Assembly: GCA_948441955.1 (NCBI GenBank)
Contig: CAOJQZ010000061.1
Coordinates: forward strand, 1 to 14,755
Direction of reading: 5' to 3'
Origin: an uncultured Lachnospiraceae bacterium
GTDB taxonomy: Bacteria > Bacillota > Clostridia > Lachnospirales > Lachnospiraceae
Length of the DNA stretch: 14,755 nucleotides
Shown here: positions 1 through 6,652 of the stretch, one piece after another
Layout of the letters: every line of letters starts with the position of its first letter
Position numbering within the stretch: the stretch's first letter is position 1
Notes under the pieces: generated by a model
What the model saw: the letters and a program-made list of their open reading frames with translations, nothing else
The model's database searches: none
Told to the model about the DNA's origin: nothing
Program-made: the position numbers and the translations under genes

Positions 1-83
1 TATTAAAGAATATCAATCGGCTTGGAGTGCCGCTTCCTCAAATATTGGTAAAGATACTAAATCAGATAGGGGATGAGGAATAA
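1..83 (+). CDS. C-terminal end of a probable phage holin (partial, cut by the window edge)
   Basis: An open frame enters from the left edge (first full codon at base 3) and ends at TAA 81-83, leaving 26 residues. The tail contains NRLGVPLPQILVKILNQ and ends in acidic residues. A 'lxNxGrlGVPlPxxLxkxLexl' ending is what I remember from TcdE/Phage_holin_4-type holins of clostridial prophages, small membrane proteins that permeabilise the membrane for endolysin release. Only the cytoplasmic tail is visible and no membrane segment can be checked, so the family call rests on this short pattern. It is followed about 20 bases later by a terminator, consistent with the last gene of a lysis cassette. 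A prophage or prophage remnant to the left is inferred, not seen. Confidence 0.5.
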   Translation, partial: LKNINRLGVPLPQILVKILNQIGDEE

Positions 84-100
84 CATTCAAGCGGGAAAAC

Positions 101-140
101 AAAAAGGCCGGAAAACCGCTTGTAGCGTCCGACTTTTTTT
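101..140. terminator. Rho-independent terminator after the holin tail, potentially bidirectional
   Basis: The stem is CGGA...TCCG with an inner CGCT-TGT-AGCG stem-loop (117-127), followed by a run of seven T (134-140) on the plus strand. On the minus strand the same hairpin is followed by CCTTTTTGTTTT. It can therefore end the holin transcript on the plus strand and also a leftward transcript, such as a possible antisense RNA to the toxin that follows. There are short mismatches in the outer stem. Confidence 0.6.
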
Positions 141-145
141 GACAA

Positions 146-158
146 AATAATCACACGG
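146..158 (+). promoter_or_regulatory. Candidate -10 box and start site of the toxin mRNA
   Basis: AATAAT at 146-151 matches TATAAT at five of six positions. A start about seven bases later would fall at the GG of 157-158, exactly where the 5' arm of the end-to-end pairing begins. No convincing -35 box lies 17 bases upstream; a TTGACA at 139-144 is too close to serve. The call rests on the -10 box and on agreement with the RNA structure. Confidence 0.3.
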
Positions 159-183
159 AGTACTGCCATAACGGGTAGACGGT
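157..183 (+). repeat. 5' arm of the long inverted repeat enclosing the toxin ORF
   Basis: GGAGTACTGCC (157-167) pairs with GGCAGTATTCC (373-383) over 11 positions including one G-U pair. TAGACGGT (176-183) pairs exactly with ACCGTCTA (363-370). The two helices are separated by an eight-base bulge on the left and two bases on the right. Together they would tie the start of the toxin mRNA to its end. Such long-distance pairing is a known feature of type I toxin mRNAs, where it holds the full-length message in an untranslated form. Confidence 0.6.
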
Positions 184-196
184 CAGTCCTTCTTCG

Positions 197-245
197 CAGA
201 GGGACTATCCCTCTGACAACGGGTAAAACCTGGGAAAGGAGGGAT
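197..245 (+). promoter_or_regulatory. Leader hairpin with alternative pairing to the toxin Shine-Dalgarno
   Basis: CAGAGGGA (197-204) and TCCCTCTG (208-215) form a perfect 8-bp stem with a 3-base loop. The right half, ATCCCTC at 207-213, is also perfectly complementary to GAGGGAT at 239-245, which contains the ribosome binding site of the toxin (AAAGGAGG 235-242); one further G-U pair extends it to eight. The leader can therefore form a hairpin that leaves the site free or a helix that hides it. The pairings are read directly; switching is inferred. Confidence 0.5.
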
Positions 246-251
246 TGCTTT

Positions 252-356
252 ATGAGTGACTATGAACTGCTGACGGTTGTTCTGATGATTCTTGGAATCA
301 TCGTGTCGATTTTGATAGCATACATAAACCACACTTTTTTAGCAACTAATTTCTAA
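252..356 (+). CDS. 34-aa holin-like membrane peptide, probable type I toxin
   Basis: A strong ribosome binding site (AAAGGAGG, 9 bases before the ATG) precedes a 34-codon frame beginning MSDYELLTVVLMILG. A single hydrophobic helix spans roughly residues 5-25, followed by YINH and a short uncharged tail. The MSxYE start plus one transmembrane helix fits the 'putative holin-like toxin' peptides (Hol-Tox; TxpA/BsrG-like type I toxins) of Firmicutes, which depolarise the membrane when not silenced by an antisense RNA. As I recall them, relatives end in a lysine pair (HTKK); here the end is HTFLATNF, so the peptide may be a diverged or weakened copy. It is flanked by inverted repeats and carries a maskable ribosome binding site. 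It is unlikely to be a true lysis holin. No experimental support can be given. Confidence 0.65.
   Translation: MSDYELLTVVLMILGIIVSILIAYINHTFLATNF
317..345 (-). promoter_or_regulatory. Weak candidate promoter for an antisense RNA to the toxin
   Basis: On the minus strand TTGCTA (345-340) and TATGCT (322-317) are separated by 17 bases, each matching consensus at four of six positions. A transcript from here would run leftward across the toxin frame and its leader and could stop at the hairpin with T-run at 140-101, giving an RNA of about 210 bases. The boxes are weak and chance matches are common in such AT-rich DNA. Confidence 0.22.
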
Positions 357-362
357 GGGCTA

Positions 363-390
363 ACCGTCTATCGGCAGTATTCCCTTTTTG
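363..390 (+). terminator. 3' arm of the toxin inverted repeat followed by a T run
   Basis: ACCGTCTA (363-370) and GGCAGTATTCC (373-383) pair with the leader of the same transcript (157-183) and are followed by CTTTTTG at 384-390. There is no strong local hairpin, so if this terminates transcription it must do so through long-range pairing or weakly. It is the likely end of the toxin message. Confidence 0.4.
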
Positions 391-403
391 TATTTTCATT
401 GTA

Positions 404-423
404 ACAGATTCCCCTGCATCTGT
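404..423 (-). terminator. Possible weak terminator hairpin at the end of the glycosylase gene
   Basis: ACAGAT (404-409) and ATCTGT (418-423) form a 6-bp stem with an 8-base loop directly at the glycosylase stop codon. On the minus strand it is followed by TACAATG rather than a clear T run, so termination would be weak. Confidence 0.22.
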
Positions 424-1262
424 CAAACGCTGCGGGACCCCTGCCTCCCCGCCGTTTTTCCACAAATCTCCCAATAAAATATATACTGCTGCATCACCCC
501 TTCAAATCCCCGATACCTCTCCTTCGGAAACCTCCCTCCATAATGCTTCTCCGCCGCCTGCAAAATATGCGTATCCACCGGAAATGCCTCCAGCTTATGA
601 AGTCCGAACAGGCAGATACAATCCGCCACCTTCTTCCCCACGCCATACAGCTTCAAAAGCTCCGCTCTGGCCTCCTCATACTTCATTCCGGAAAGCAGAC
701 TAAAATCAACCTCCCCATTCACAACACTCCTGGCCGTCCGTACTACATACCTGCTCCGATATCCCAGGTTACATTTCTTTAATTCATCCTCATGAAGCCC
801 CGCAAGCGCCTCCGGCGCAGGAAATGTATAATACTGCTCTCCCCGGAAATTCACCCTCTCTTCTCCATACCTCTCGCATAGATTGCAGATACATTTTCGG
901 ATTCTCTGAATATTATTCTGCTGGGAAATCAGAAATGAAGCCGTCATTTCCCATAAATCCTGCCTCAAAATCCGAATCCCGCATCCTGCCCTCACGGCAT
1001 TTACAAGATACCTATCCTCCGGGTCCGCCTGTGCTATGTATGCCCCATAGTCCTCCTCCAAGTCAAAATAATTCCTCCAGAAGTCTTCAAATTCCTCCTC
1101 CTGACAGAAAAAAGTACATTCCTTCCCCTTCTGCCTGACTTCCAGATATCTTCCTGAAGCAATTATACCATATGTATTTTCACCTGTCCTATCCATACGG
1201 AAACACTGTCCTGAATTGCATATCTGGCCTATATCAAAGTAATCTATCGTTCGTTTAATCAT
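423..1262 (-). CDS. ogg: 8-oxoguanine DNA glycosylase, OGG1/HhH-GPD type
   Basis: The 279-aa protein is a base-excision repair enzyme that removes oxidised guanine from DNA and nicks the backbone through a lysine Schiff base. The N-terminal OGG domain (FDIGQICNSGQCFRM, residues 9-23) is followed by the HhH-GPD domain, with FLISQQNNIQRI (110-121) and the hairpin YGVGKKVADCICLFG (206-220). By alignment with human OGG1 the catalytic lysine is K211 and the activating aspartate is D230 in PVDTH. The C-terminal GVMQQYIFYWE is also typical. Length is normal for bacterial OGG1-like proteins. ATG at 1262 is preceded by GGAG at 8 bases. It stands alone, divergent from the HTH-like gene to the right; a TATAGT on the minus strand at 1302-1297 could be its -10 box. 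AlkA-type 3-methyladenine glycosylases are related but lack this OGG N-terminal pattern. Confidence 0.9.
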   Translation of the reverse strand: MIKRTIDYFDIGQICNSGQCFRMDRTGENTYGIIASGRYLEVRQKGKECTFFCQEEEFEDFWRNYFDLEEDYGAYIAQADPEDRYLVNAVRAGCGIRILRQDLWEMTASFLISQQNNIQRIRKCICNLCERYGEERVNFRGEQYYTFPAPEALAGLHEDELKKCNLGYRSRYVVRTARSVVNGEVDFSLLSGMKYEEARAELLKLYGVGKKVADCICLFGLHKLEAFPVDTHILQAAEKHYGGRFPKERYRGFEGVMQQYIFYWEICGKTAGRQGSRSV

Positions 1263-1372
1263 CCTGTTATCTCCATAGTAAATTTGTCTTGACAGAACTA
1301 TATTTTAGTTTACCACGTATTTCTCTATCTCTCAATTCATTTTCATCTGACGATTATCCGTCCAAATCCTGC

Positions 1373-1401
1373 TTGACGAATCCGGCAAAAGCAGTCAAAA
1401 T
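1373..1401 (+). promoter_or_regulatory. Candidate SigA promoter for the HTH-like gene
   Basis: TTGACG (1373-1378) and CAAAAT (1396-1401) are separated by 17 bases and lie 31 bases before the start codon. The -35 box matches five of six positions and the -10 box four of six. Confidence 0.4.
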
Positions 1402-1432
1402 AAAAACAAGCCATACATAAAGGAGCATACTT

Positions 1433-2005
1433 ATGTTTTTCAGAAAAAATGAACGATTATTCCGCAAGGTTTCCCAATATCTTAATAAATATCTCACCGA
1501 TGAACCTGCAGCGGCAGCCCGTCCTCTTCCACAGTCCATTCCCAGTCCTAAGGCATCTTGTTCAGGCCAAACCGGTTCCCTTCCGGCAGCCTGCCTGTAC
1601 GGGGATGCTGCATGTATGTCTCCCGCTCCGGCTGACGTTGCAATGTTTATTGATAATAATTACTCTGATATGAGTTTTTCGGCAAGGCTGAACCTGTACA
1701 TGCATGAGCGTGATATTACTACCGCCATGATTTATAAGCGCAGCTTTATTGACAGAAAGCTCATTTCCAAGATTACAGCCTCTGCTGATTATCATCCGTC
1801 AAAACAGACGGTATTTGCCCTTTGTATTGCACTACGCCTGAATCTTAAAGAAAGTGAGGGCTTCCTTGAGCTGGCAGGCTTTACCTTTAACCGCAGCAAA
1901 AAATATGACCTGATTATCAAATTCATGCTTGAAAATCAGGTCTATGATATAGACAAAATCAACGATATTTTATTTCGCTTTCACGAGTCCTGTTTCGGAC
2001 AATAG
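1433..2005 (+). CDS. HTH-like domain protein of unknown function
   Basis: This is a 190-aa soluble protein. Residues 1-25 are basic and helical; 26-70 form a low-complexity linker rich in proline, alanine and serine with several cysteines. The conserved part is at 80-190: SFSARLNLYM, then IYKRSFIDRKLISKI, YHPSKQTVFALCIALRLNL and FLELAGFTFNRSKKYDLIIKF. I recognise this pattern as a small lambda-repressor-like helical domain in clostridial proteins, alone or next to macro-domain or VWA proteins. The spacing of IDRKLISKI and SKQT resembles a helix-turn-helix, but DNA binding is inferred. AAAGGAG lies 7 bases before the ATG. The gene converges on the VWA gene with one base between stop codons, so the two are probably a conserved neighbourhood rather than an operon. 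No molecular function is assigned. Confidence 0.6.
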   Translation: MFFRKNERLFRKVSQYLNKYLTDEPAAAARPLPQSIPSPKASCSGQTGSLPAACLYGDAACMSPAPADVAMFIDNNYSDMSFSARLNLYMHERDITTAMIYKRSFIDRKLISKITASADYHPSKQTVFALCIALRLNLKESEGFLELAGFTFNRSKKYDLIIKFMLENQVYDIDKINDILFRFHESCFGQ

Positions 2006-2006
2006 C

Positions 2007-2657
2007 CTATTTTACCTCCTTCATGGCTTCCTCAAAGAGACAGGTTTCTTCCTCATCATCCCAGGTGCCGTCATTAGCCCTCATGAATCCAATAACCTTA
2101 TCCATTGCCCGGAAGGTGGAGCCTACGCCTGCACTGGTGGGACTGTAGGAGGCGGTCATGCAGGGGCGGATTCCCAGGGAATCTGCCTCGGAAACTGCAT
2201 CTATGTTGGCGCCGAGAAACATAAATTTCCACTTATACACATCTCTCTGCGTCTCAATCATTTGCCGCACCTGTGGCTTCGTGTATTCTCTGCTTGCATT
2301 TTCGTAGCCGTCTGTTGTGATAATTACAACGATATGTCCCGGCCTGTCCTCCTCCCTTGTCTCGGCCAGCCTTTTTCCTACTTGGGTGAGGGTTCTTCCC
2401 GCCGCATCTAAAAGCGCCGTACAGCCTCTGGCATAATATTCCTTCTTTGTAAGCCTCTTCACCTCTGATATCGGCACATGGTCATAAACCACCTCATACT
2501 CATCATCAAAAAGCACCAGCGTAACCGCTGCGTCACCCTCTTCCCCCTTCTGTTTTTCAATAAGTGAGTTAAAACCGCCGATTGCTTCCTCTGTCAAAGG
2601 CTCCATCGAACCGCTTCTGTCCAAAATAAATACAACCTCTGTTAAATTCTGATTCAT
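2007..2657 (-). CDS. VWA domain protein with intact MIDAS metal site
   Basis: The 216-aa cytoplasmic protein consists almost entirely of one von Willebrand factor A domain. The MIDAS residues are all present: DRSGS (D13, S15, S17), T80 in RGCTAL and D116 in TTDG. VVFILDRSGSM is the first strand and VVIITTDGYENAS the fourth. Such stand-alone VWA proteins (TerY-like) bind a divalent metal and dock onto partner proteins; they have no enzymatic activity of their own. There is no signal peptide and no membrane segment. AAAGGAG lies 9 bases upstream of the ATG. The gene follows the transporter operon on the same strand but is separated from it by a terminator (2741-2791), so it is probably a separate unit. 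Its partner is unknown; the convergent HTH-like protein is the only local candidate. Confidence 0.85.
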   Translation of the reverse strand: MNQNLTEVVFILDRSGSMEPLTEEAIGGFNSLIEKQKGEEGDAAVTLVLFDDEYEVVYDHVPISEVKRLTKKEYYARGCTALLDAAGRTLTQVGKRLAETREEDRPGHIVVIITTDGYENASREYTKPQVRQMIETQRDVYKWKFMFLGANIDAVSEADSLGIRPCMTASYSPTSAGVGSTFRAMDKVIGFMRANDGTWDDEEETCLFEEAMKEVK

Positions 2658-2740
2658 AAAACTGTACTCCTTTCATTTTTTTGCCTGCAGCAGTTACCAG
2701 CCAGACTCTTAACCTACAAAAAGAATACACCAGGCAAACA

Positions 2741-2791
2741 ATAAAATGGTCGCTTTTCAGGCGACATATTACACTGTCTGAAAAACGGCCA
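2741..2791 (-). terminator. Rho-independent terminator of the peptide transporter operon
   Basis: Read on the minus strand, TGGCCGTTTTTCAG (2791-2778) pairs with CTGAAAAGCGACCA (2760-2747), with one C-A mismatch and one G-U pair, around a 17-base loop. TTTTAT and a further T-rich stretch follow. It sits 42 bases after the stop codon of the last ATPase gene. An alternative small hairpin, GTCGC-TTTTCAG-GCGAC, exists in the same place. Confidence 0.7.
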
Positions 2792-2832
2792 TGCTACTTT
2801 TTATTCTGCCCTTACCACATAAATCTATGATA

Positions 2833-3786
2833 CTACTCATACAACCGGCACGCCACATAATGCTCTTTCTCTATTTCTTTCAATCTGAAATCCTTATTTC
2901 TGCACTCATCACATGCATTCTCACACCGGACCGCAAAACGGCATCCCGGCCTCGGATCAATCGGGCTTGACACTTCCCCTTTAATCAGCCGGCGCCGGCT
3001 TCTCTCTCTGTGAATATCAGGTATTGGAATTGCATGAAGCAATGCCCGGGTATACGGGTGCAGCGGATTTTCAAAAAGCTCCTCTGCCGGCCCCTTTTCC
3101 ACACACTGCCCCAAATACAGTACCATAATTTCATTACTGATATGCTTGACAACACTTAAATCATGCGTGATAAACATATACGTAAGCCCCATGTCCTCCT
3201 GAAGATCCATCATCAAATTAAGGATCTGCGCCTGTATGGAAACATCAAGGGCCGAAACAGGTTCGTCACATACAATAAACTGAGGGTTGACAGAAAGCGC
3301 TCTTGCAATTCCAATTCTCTGTCTTCTCCCTCCGTCCAGCTCATGGGGATACGTATTAACAAACCTCCTGGCAAGACCGACAATATCCATCAGCTCGTAG
3401 ATTCTTCTGTCTATATCTTCCTTTCTTTTTAACATTTTCTGTATCCGGACCGGTTCTGCAATCAGTTCTCCGATTGTCATCCTGGGGTTTAAGGAAGCAT
3501 ACGGATCCTGAAAAATAATCTGCATCTCTTTTCTTATGTCAAACATCTGCTTTTCATTATACTGGCTAATGTCCTTCCCCTCAAATAGAATCTGTCCGGC
3601 ATCCGGTTCGATCAGACGCAAAATCGTCCTTCCAAGAGTAGATTTTCCACATCCCGACTCTCCTACAACGCCAAGCGTTGTACCCTTAGGAATCGACAGG
3701 TTCACACAATCAACTGCATGAAGAAGACCACCTGGCGTCTGAAAGTATTTTTTTAAATTCATTGTCTGAATCAAAGGTGTTTTCAT
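2833..3786 (-). CDS. dppF: Oligopeptide/dipeptide ABC transporter ATPase, OppF/DppF type
   Basis: This 317-aa protein is one of two ATPases powering the peptide importer at the inner face of the membrane. Walker A is GESGCGKS (42-49), Q-loop Q93, Walker B FIVCDE (170-175) and switch histidine H208. The ABC signature reads LDGGRRQR (150-157) instead of LSGGQ. The C-terminal oligopeptide-transporter extension (from about 235) has HPYTRALL and five cysteines (282, 288, 292, 295, 313). An open frame extends 15 codons upstream to 3831, but AAGGAG lies 7 bases before the ATG at 3786, and that start leaves an 11-base gap after the preceding gene instead of a 34-base overlap. It is the last gene of the operon. 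The symbol reflects family only; peptide length preference is unknown. Confidence 0.88.
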   Translation of the reverse strand: MKTPLIQTMNLKKYFQTPGGLLHAVDCVNLSIPKGTTLGVVGESGCGKSTLGRTILRLIEPDAGQILFEGKDISQYNEKQMFDIRKEMQIIFQDPYASLNPRMTIGELIAEPVRIQKMLKRKEDIDRRIYELMDIVGLARRFVNTYPHELDGGRRQRIGIARALSVNPQFIVCDEPVSALDVSIQAQILNLMMDLQEDMGLTYMFITHDLSVVKHISNEIMVLYLGQCVEKGPAEELFENPLHPYTRALLHAIPIPDIHRERSRRRLIKGEVSSPIDPRPGCRFAVRCENACDECRNKDFRLKEIEKEHYVACRLYE

Positions 3787-3797
3787 ATCGTAACTCC

Positions 3798-4778
3798 TTA
3801 TCTCATATTCTTCGCTGCATATAGATGACATTGAATCTGGTGTCCGTTATTTTCATAAATTCCGGGGGGAGTAGTCTTACAGATTTTCATACACTCAGGG
3901 CACCGGGTATGAAACCGGCATCCCTCCGGAAGACAAGACGGATCCGGCATAAGACCGTCAATGGGTGTTAGCCGTCGGGCGCTTTTTTTCAAATCCGGTA
4001 TAGAACCAAACAGTCCCTTTGTGTAAGGATGGTGTATGCTGCCGTCAAAAATATCTTCAAGAGTTCCAAGCTCTATAATTTCTCCGGCATACATAATTGC
4101 CACACGGTCACATGTCTCTGCCACTACTCCAAGGTCATGGGTAATCAATACCATAGCGGTCCCCAAAGTTCCTTTAAGCTCATGCATCATCTCCAATACC
4201 TGAGCCTGGATCGTCACGTCAAGAGCCGTCGTAGGCTCATCCGCAAGCAAAAGCCGGGGCTCACAGGCAAGCGCAATTGCAATAACCACACGCTGCTTCA
4301 TTCCGCCTGAAAACTGATGAGGATATTCATCTCTCCTCTCTGCCGGCAGACCAACCATATGAAGTATCTCGTCTACTCTCTTCCACTTTTCCTGTTTCGT
4401 CTTATTAAGGTCATGCAGCTCCAATACTTCATATATCTGTTCTCCTATAGTAAGCAATGGATTCAGGCTTGTCATAGGATCCTGAAATATCATAGATATC
4501 TTTTCACCGCGAAGGAGCCTCATATCAGCCTCCGTCATTTCCGTAATGGACATTCCGTCAAAAATAATTTCACCGCTTACAATTTTTCCTATATTTTTAG
4601 GAAGAAGCTTCATAATGCTTAAAGCAGTCGTCGTCTTTCCCGCGCCGGTTTCTCCTACAAGTCCCAGTGTTTCTCCCTTTTTTACTGTTAGATTTAATCC
4701 GTTTACCGCATAAATCACAGCATCTTCCGTATCATAGGTAACATTCAGGTTTCTGATTGTCAGCAGGTTTTCACTCAT
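3798..4778 (-). CDS. dppD: Oligopeptide/dipeptide ABC transporter ATPase, OppD/DppD type
   Basis: This 326-aa ATPase is the partner of the following OppF-type subunit. It has Walker A GETGAGKT (42-49), Q-loop Q99, a canonical signature FSGGMKQR (156-163), Walker B LLLADE (176-181) and switch histidine H214. The C-terminal oligopeptide-transporter domain includes HPYTKGLFGSIPDL and a cysteine cluster (C282, C287, C293, C296, C300, C317) of the kind seen in OppD/DppD proteins. GGAGG lies about 7 bases before the ATG at 4778. It starts 15 bases after the permease gene stop and is followed after 11 bases by the second ATPase, so the genes are cotranscribed. With a canonical signature here and a variant one in OppF, the heterodimer is likely to be asymmetric. 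Confidence 0.9.
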   Translation of the reverse strand: MSENLLTIRNLNVTYDTEDAVIYAVNGLNLTVKKGETLGLVGETGAGKTTTALSIMKLLPKNIGKIVSGEIIFDGMSITEMTEADMRLLRGEKISMIFQDPMTSLNPLLTIGEQIYEVLELHDLNKTKQEKWKRVDEILHMVGLPAERRDEYPHQFSGGMKQRVVIAIALACEPRLLLADEPTTALDVTIQAQVLEMMHELKGTLGTAMVLITHDLGVVAETCDRVAIMYAGEIIELGTLEDIFDGSIHHPYTKGLFGSIPDLKKSARRLTPIDGLMPDPSCLPEGCRFHTRCPECMKICKTTPPGIYENNGHQIQCHLYAAKNMR

Positions 4779-4793
4779 CTCAACTCCTCCATT

Positions 4794-5681
4794 CTAATTC
4801 TTAAGTCTCGGATCAAGCGCGTCACGCAGCCCGTCTCCAATCAGGTTCAATGCCATAACAGCTAAAACAATAGAAATACCCGGTGTTACAACTAAATGCG
4901 GAAAATAGCGCATCTGCTCTTTTCCTTCTGAAAGCATGGCCCCCCACTCAGGAGTTGGGGACTGAATCCCCAGCCCTATAAAGCTAAGCGCTGCAATCGT
5001 TAAGATCGTTGTTGACATATCCAAAGTGGCCTGCACGATAATCGGCCCGATTGCATTTGGAATAATATATTTCAGTATAATACGCCAGTCTTTTGCTCCG
5101 TGCGCCCTCGCCGCTTCTACAAATTCCTGTTCTTTAATAGACATAATCGCGGATCGTACCACTCGGGAAAACCCCGGTACCGTCGCAATGCTCATTGCAA
5201 TCAGAAGATTTACAATTCCAGAGCCCAACGCCGCTACAACAGAAATAGCCATAAGCGTCTGGGGAATTGCAAGAAATATATCCATAATCCGCATCAATAT
5301 ATTGTCCACTTTTCCCCCATAAAATCCTGCAACTGATCCGATAATTGATCCAACCACCGTAGAGATGCAAATCGTCGCCAGACTAACAAAGAGAGAAATC
5401 CTTGCCCCATAAATAATACGTGCAAAAATATCGCGTCCGTACTGATCTGTACCGAAAAAATGCTCGCTGCTCATCGGTAAAAGCCGGTCCGACATATTCT
5501 GCTCTACAACATCCAAATCATAATCTACGATTATTCCTGCAAAAATTGCAATCAGCAGCATCATAACCAGGAGGATCAGACCAAACATAGCCAGATTGTT
5601 TCTTTTATACCGAAACCAGACAGATTTTAACTGGTTTCTCTTCCTGATACCTGTATTCTCAGCAGCCTTTTTTTCCATCAT
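4794..5681 (-). CDS. dppC: Peptide ABC transporter permease, DppC/OppC type
   Basis: This 295-aa inner-membrane permease forms half of the translocation channel. An N-terminal membrane helix (about 30-53) is followed by the conserved FFGTDQYGRDIFARIIYGAR region (75-94), then about five more hydrophobic segments. The EAA loop that docks to the ATPase is EFVEAARAHGA (186-196), and SFIGLGIQSPTPEWGAML (233-250) is the usual DppC signature. The frame can also start at GTG 5690, overlapping the stop of the upstream permease by four bases (GTGA). I prefer the ATG at 5681 because AGAGGTG sits 8 bases before it, while the GTG has no properly spaced site; ATG 5678 is a third option. Coupling to the upstream gene is likely either way. 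Confidence 0.88.
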   Translation of the reverse strand: MMEKKAAENTGIRKRNQLKSVWFRYKRNNLAMFGLILLVMMLLIAIFAGIIVDYDLDVVEQNMSDRLLPMSSEHFFGTDQYGRDIFARIIYGARISLFVSLATICISTVVGSIIGSVAGFYGGKVDNILMRIMDIFLAIPQTLMAISVVAALGSGIVNLLIAMSIATVPGFSRVVRSAIMSIKEQEFVEAARAHGAKDWRIILKYIIPNAIGPIIVQATLDMSTTILTIAALSFIGLGIQSPTPEWGAMLSEGKEQMRYFPHLVVTPGISIVLAVMALNLIGDGLRDALDPRLKN

Positions 5682-5686
5682 CCTTC

Positions 5687-6625
5687 TCACCTCTTTACCC
5701 TCTTATAGCTCGATTTAATCCTCGGATCAATGTACGCATAGGTAATGTCAACCAACAGATTAATAATTCCGATGGAAAGTGCGACAAACATTACAATAGC
5801 CATTACAACAGGAGTATCCTTCATTCTGACAGATTCTATAAGAAGAGTGCCAATACCAGGCAATGCAAATACACTCTCTGTAACAATGGAGCCTCCCATC
5901 ATGATTCCAAAATTTATTCCGATTACTGTAACTACAGGGAGAAGGGTATTTCTGAGCGCATGTTTAAACACCACCCTTCTCTCTCCCGCACCTTTTGCCC
6001 TGGCAGTACGGATATAATCCTGACGTATAATCTCAAGCATACTTGAACGCGTCATTCTCACAAGCCCTGCCATCAGCGCTGCAGTTAAAGTAATACACGG
6101 CAGAATAAAACTCTTCCAAGAGTCCACACCGGACGGCGGAAGCATGCCGAGATTCAATGAAAACACAATAATTAACATCAGCCCCAGCCAGAATGCAGGC
6201 ATGGATGTAAGCAGCATTGTCATAAACACACTCATCCTGTCAATCACTGAGTATTGCTTCACTGCAGAAATAACGCCTACGGGAATTCCAATTATTATCA
6301 TCAGTACCGCCGCGCCAAAAGAAAGGGTCAGAGTACACGGGATACGTGCAAGAAGCTGTGCAGTCACAAGATCTCTGGTGCGGTAAGACTGCCCGAAATC
6401 TCCAAAAAACGCACTCTTCATATAATCAAAATACCGAACAAAAAAGTTCCCATTAAGCCCCATTGCTTCTCTGAATTCATCCAACTCCGCATTACTCGCA
6501 TAAGGTCCAAGAATCAATCTGGCCGGATCCCCCGGAGTGAGATTCATAATTGCAAAGATAATAAAAGAAATCCCGATAACAACAGGTATCATCATGATCA
6601 ACCGTTTTCCAACATAACGTAACAT
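5687..6625 (-). CDS. dppB: Peptide ABC transporter permease, DppB/OppB type
   Basis: This 312-aa inner-membrane permease pairs with the DppC-type subunit. An N-terminal helix (about 8-28) ends in MNLTPGDPA, a typical DppB start. A periplasmic segment with FGDFGQSYRT (74-83) and five further membrane helices follow. The EAA loop is QDYIRTARAKGA (202-213), and GGSIVTESVFALPGIGTLL (244-262) is the conserved C-terminal motif. The start is ATG at 6625 with AGGGGG about 6 bases upstream, 27 bases after the binding-protein gene. Length and topology are normal for the family. Nickel or other substrate families use closely related permeases, so the peptide assignment leans on the binding protein and the neighbouring peptidase genes. 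Confidence 0.9.
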   Translation of the reverse strand: MLRYVGKRLIMMIPVVIGISFIIFAIMNLTPGDPARLILGPYASNAELDEFREAMGLNGNFFVRYFDYMKSAFFGDFGQSYRTRDLVTAQLLARIPCTLTLSFGAAVLMIIIGIPVGVISAVKQYSVIDRMSVFMTMLLTSMPAFWLGLMLIIVFSLNLGMLPPSGVDSWKSFILPCITLTAALMAGLVRMTRSSMLEIIRQDYIRTARAKGAGERRVVFKHALRNTLLPVVTVIGINFGIMMGGSIVTESVFALPGIGTLLIESVRMKDTPVVMAIVMFVALSIGIINLLVDITYAYIDPRIKSSYKRVKR

Positions 6626-6652
6626 TTATGCCCCCTATCTGCAGGTTCACCC

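Noticed and set aside
139..144. TTGACA as the -35 box of the toxin promoter
   Set aside because: No acceptable -10 box lies 15-19 bases downstream; the T-rich part is the tail of the preceding terminator. The AATAAT at 146-151 fits the RNA structure better.
157..383. Reading the long inverted repeat around the toxin as terminal repeats of a small mobile element (MITE)
   Set aside because: No target-site duplication is visible at the outer ends, and the arms coincide with the predicted mRNA ends and a T run, so RNA pairing explains them better. A genome-wide copy count could reopen this.
543..1138. Two plus-strand frames (79 and 104 codons) opposite the glycosylase gene
   Set aside because: Both are shadows of a well-supported OGG1-type gene, with no ribosome binding site or recognisable domain.
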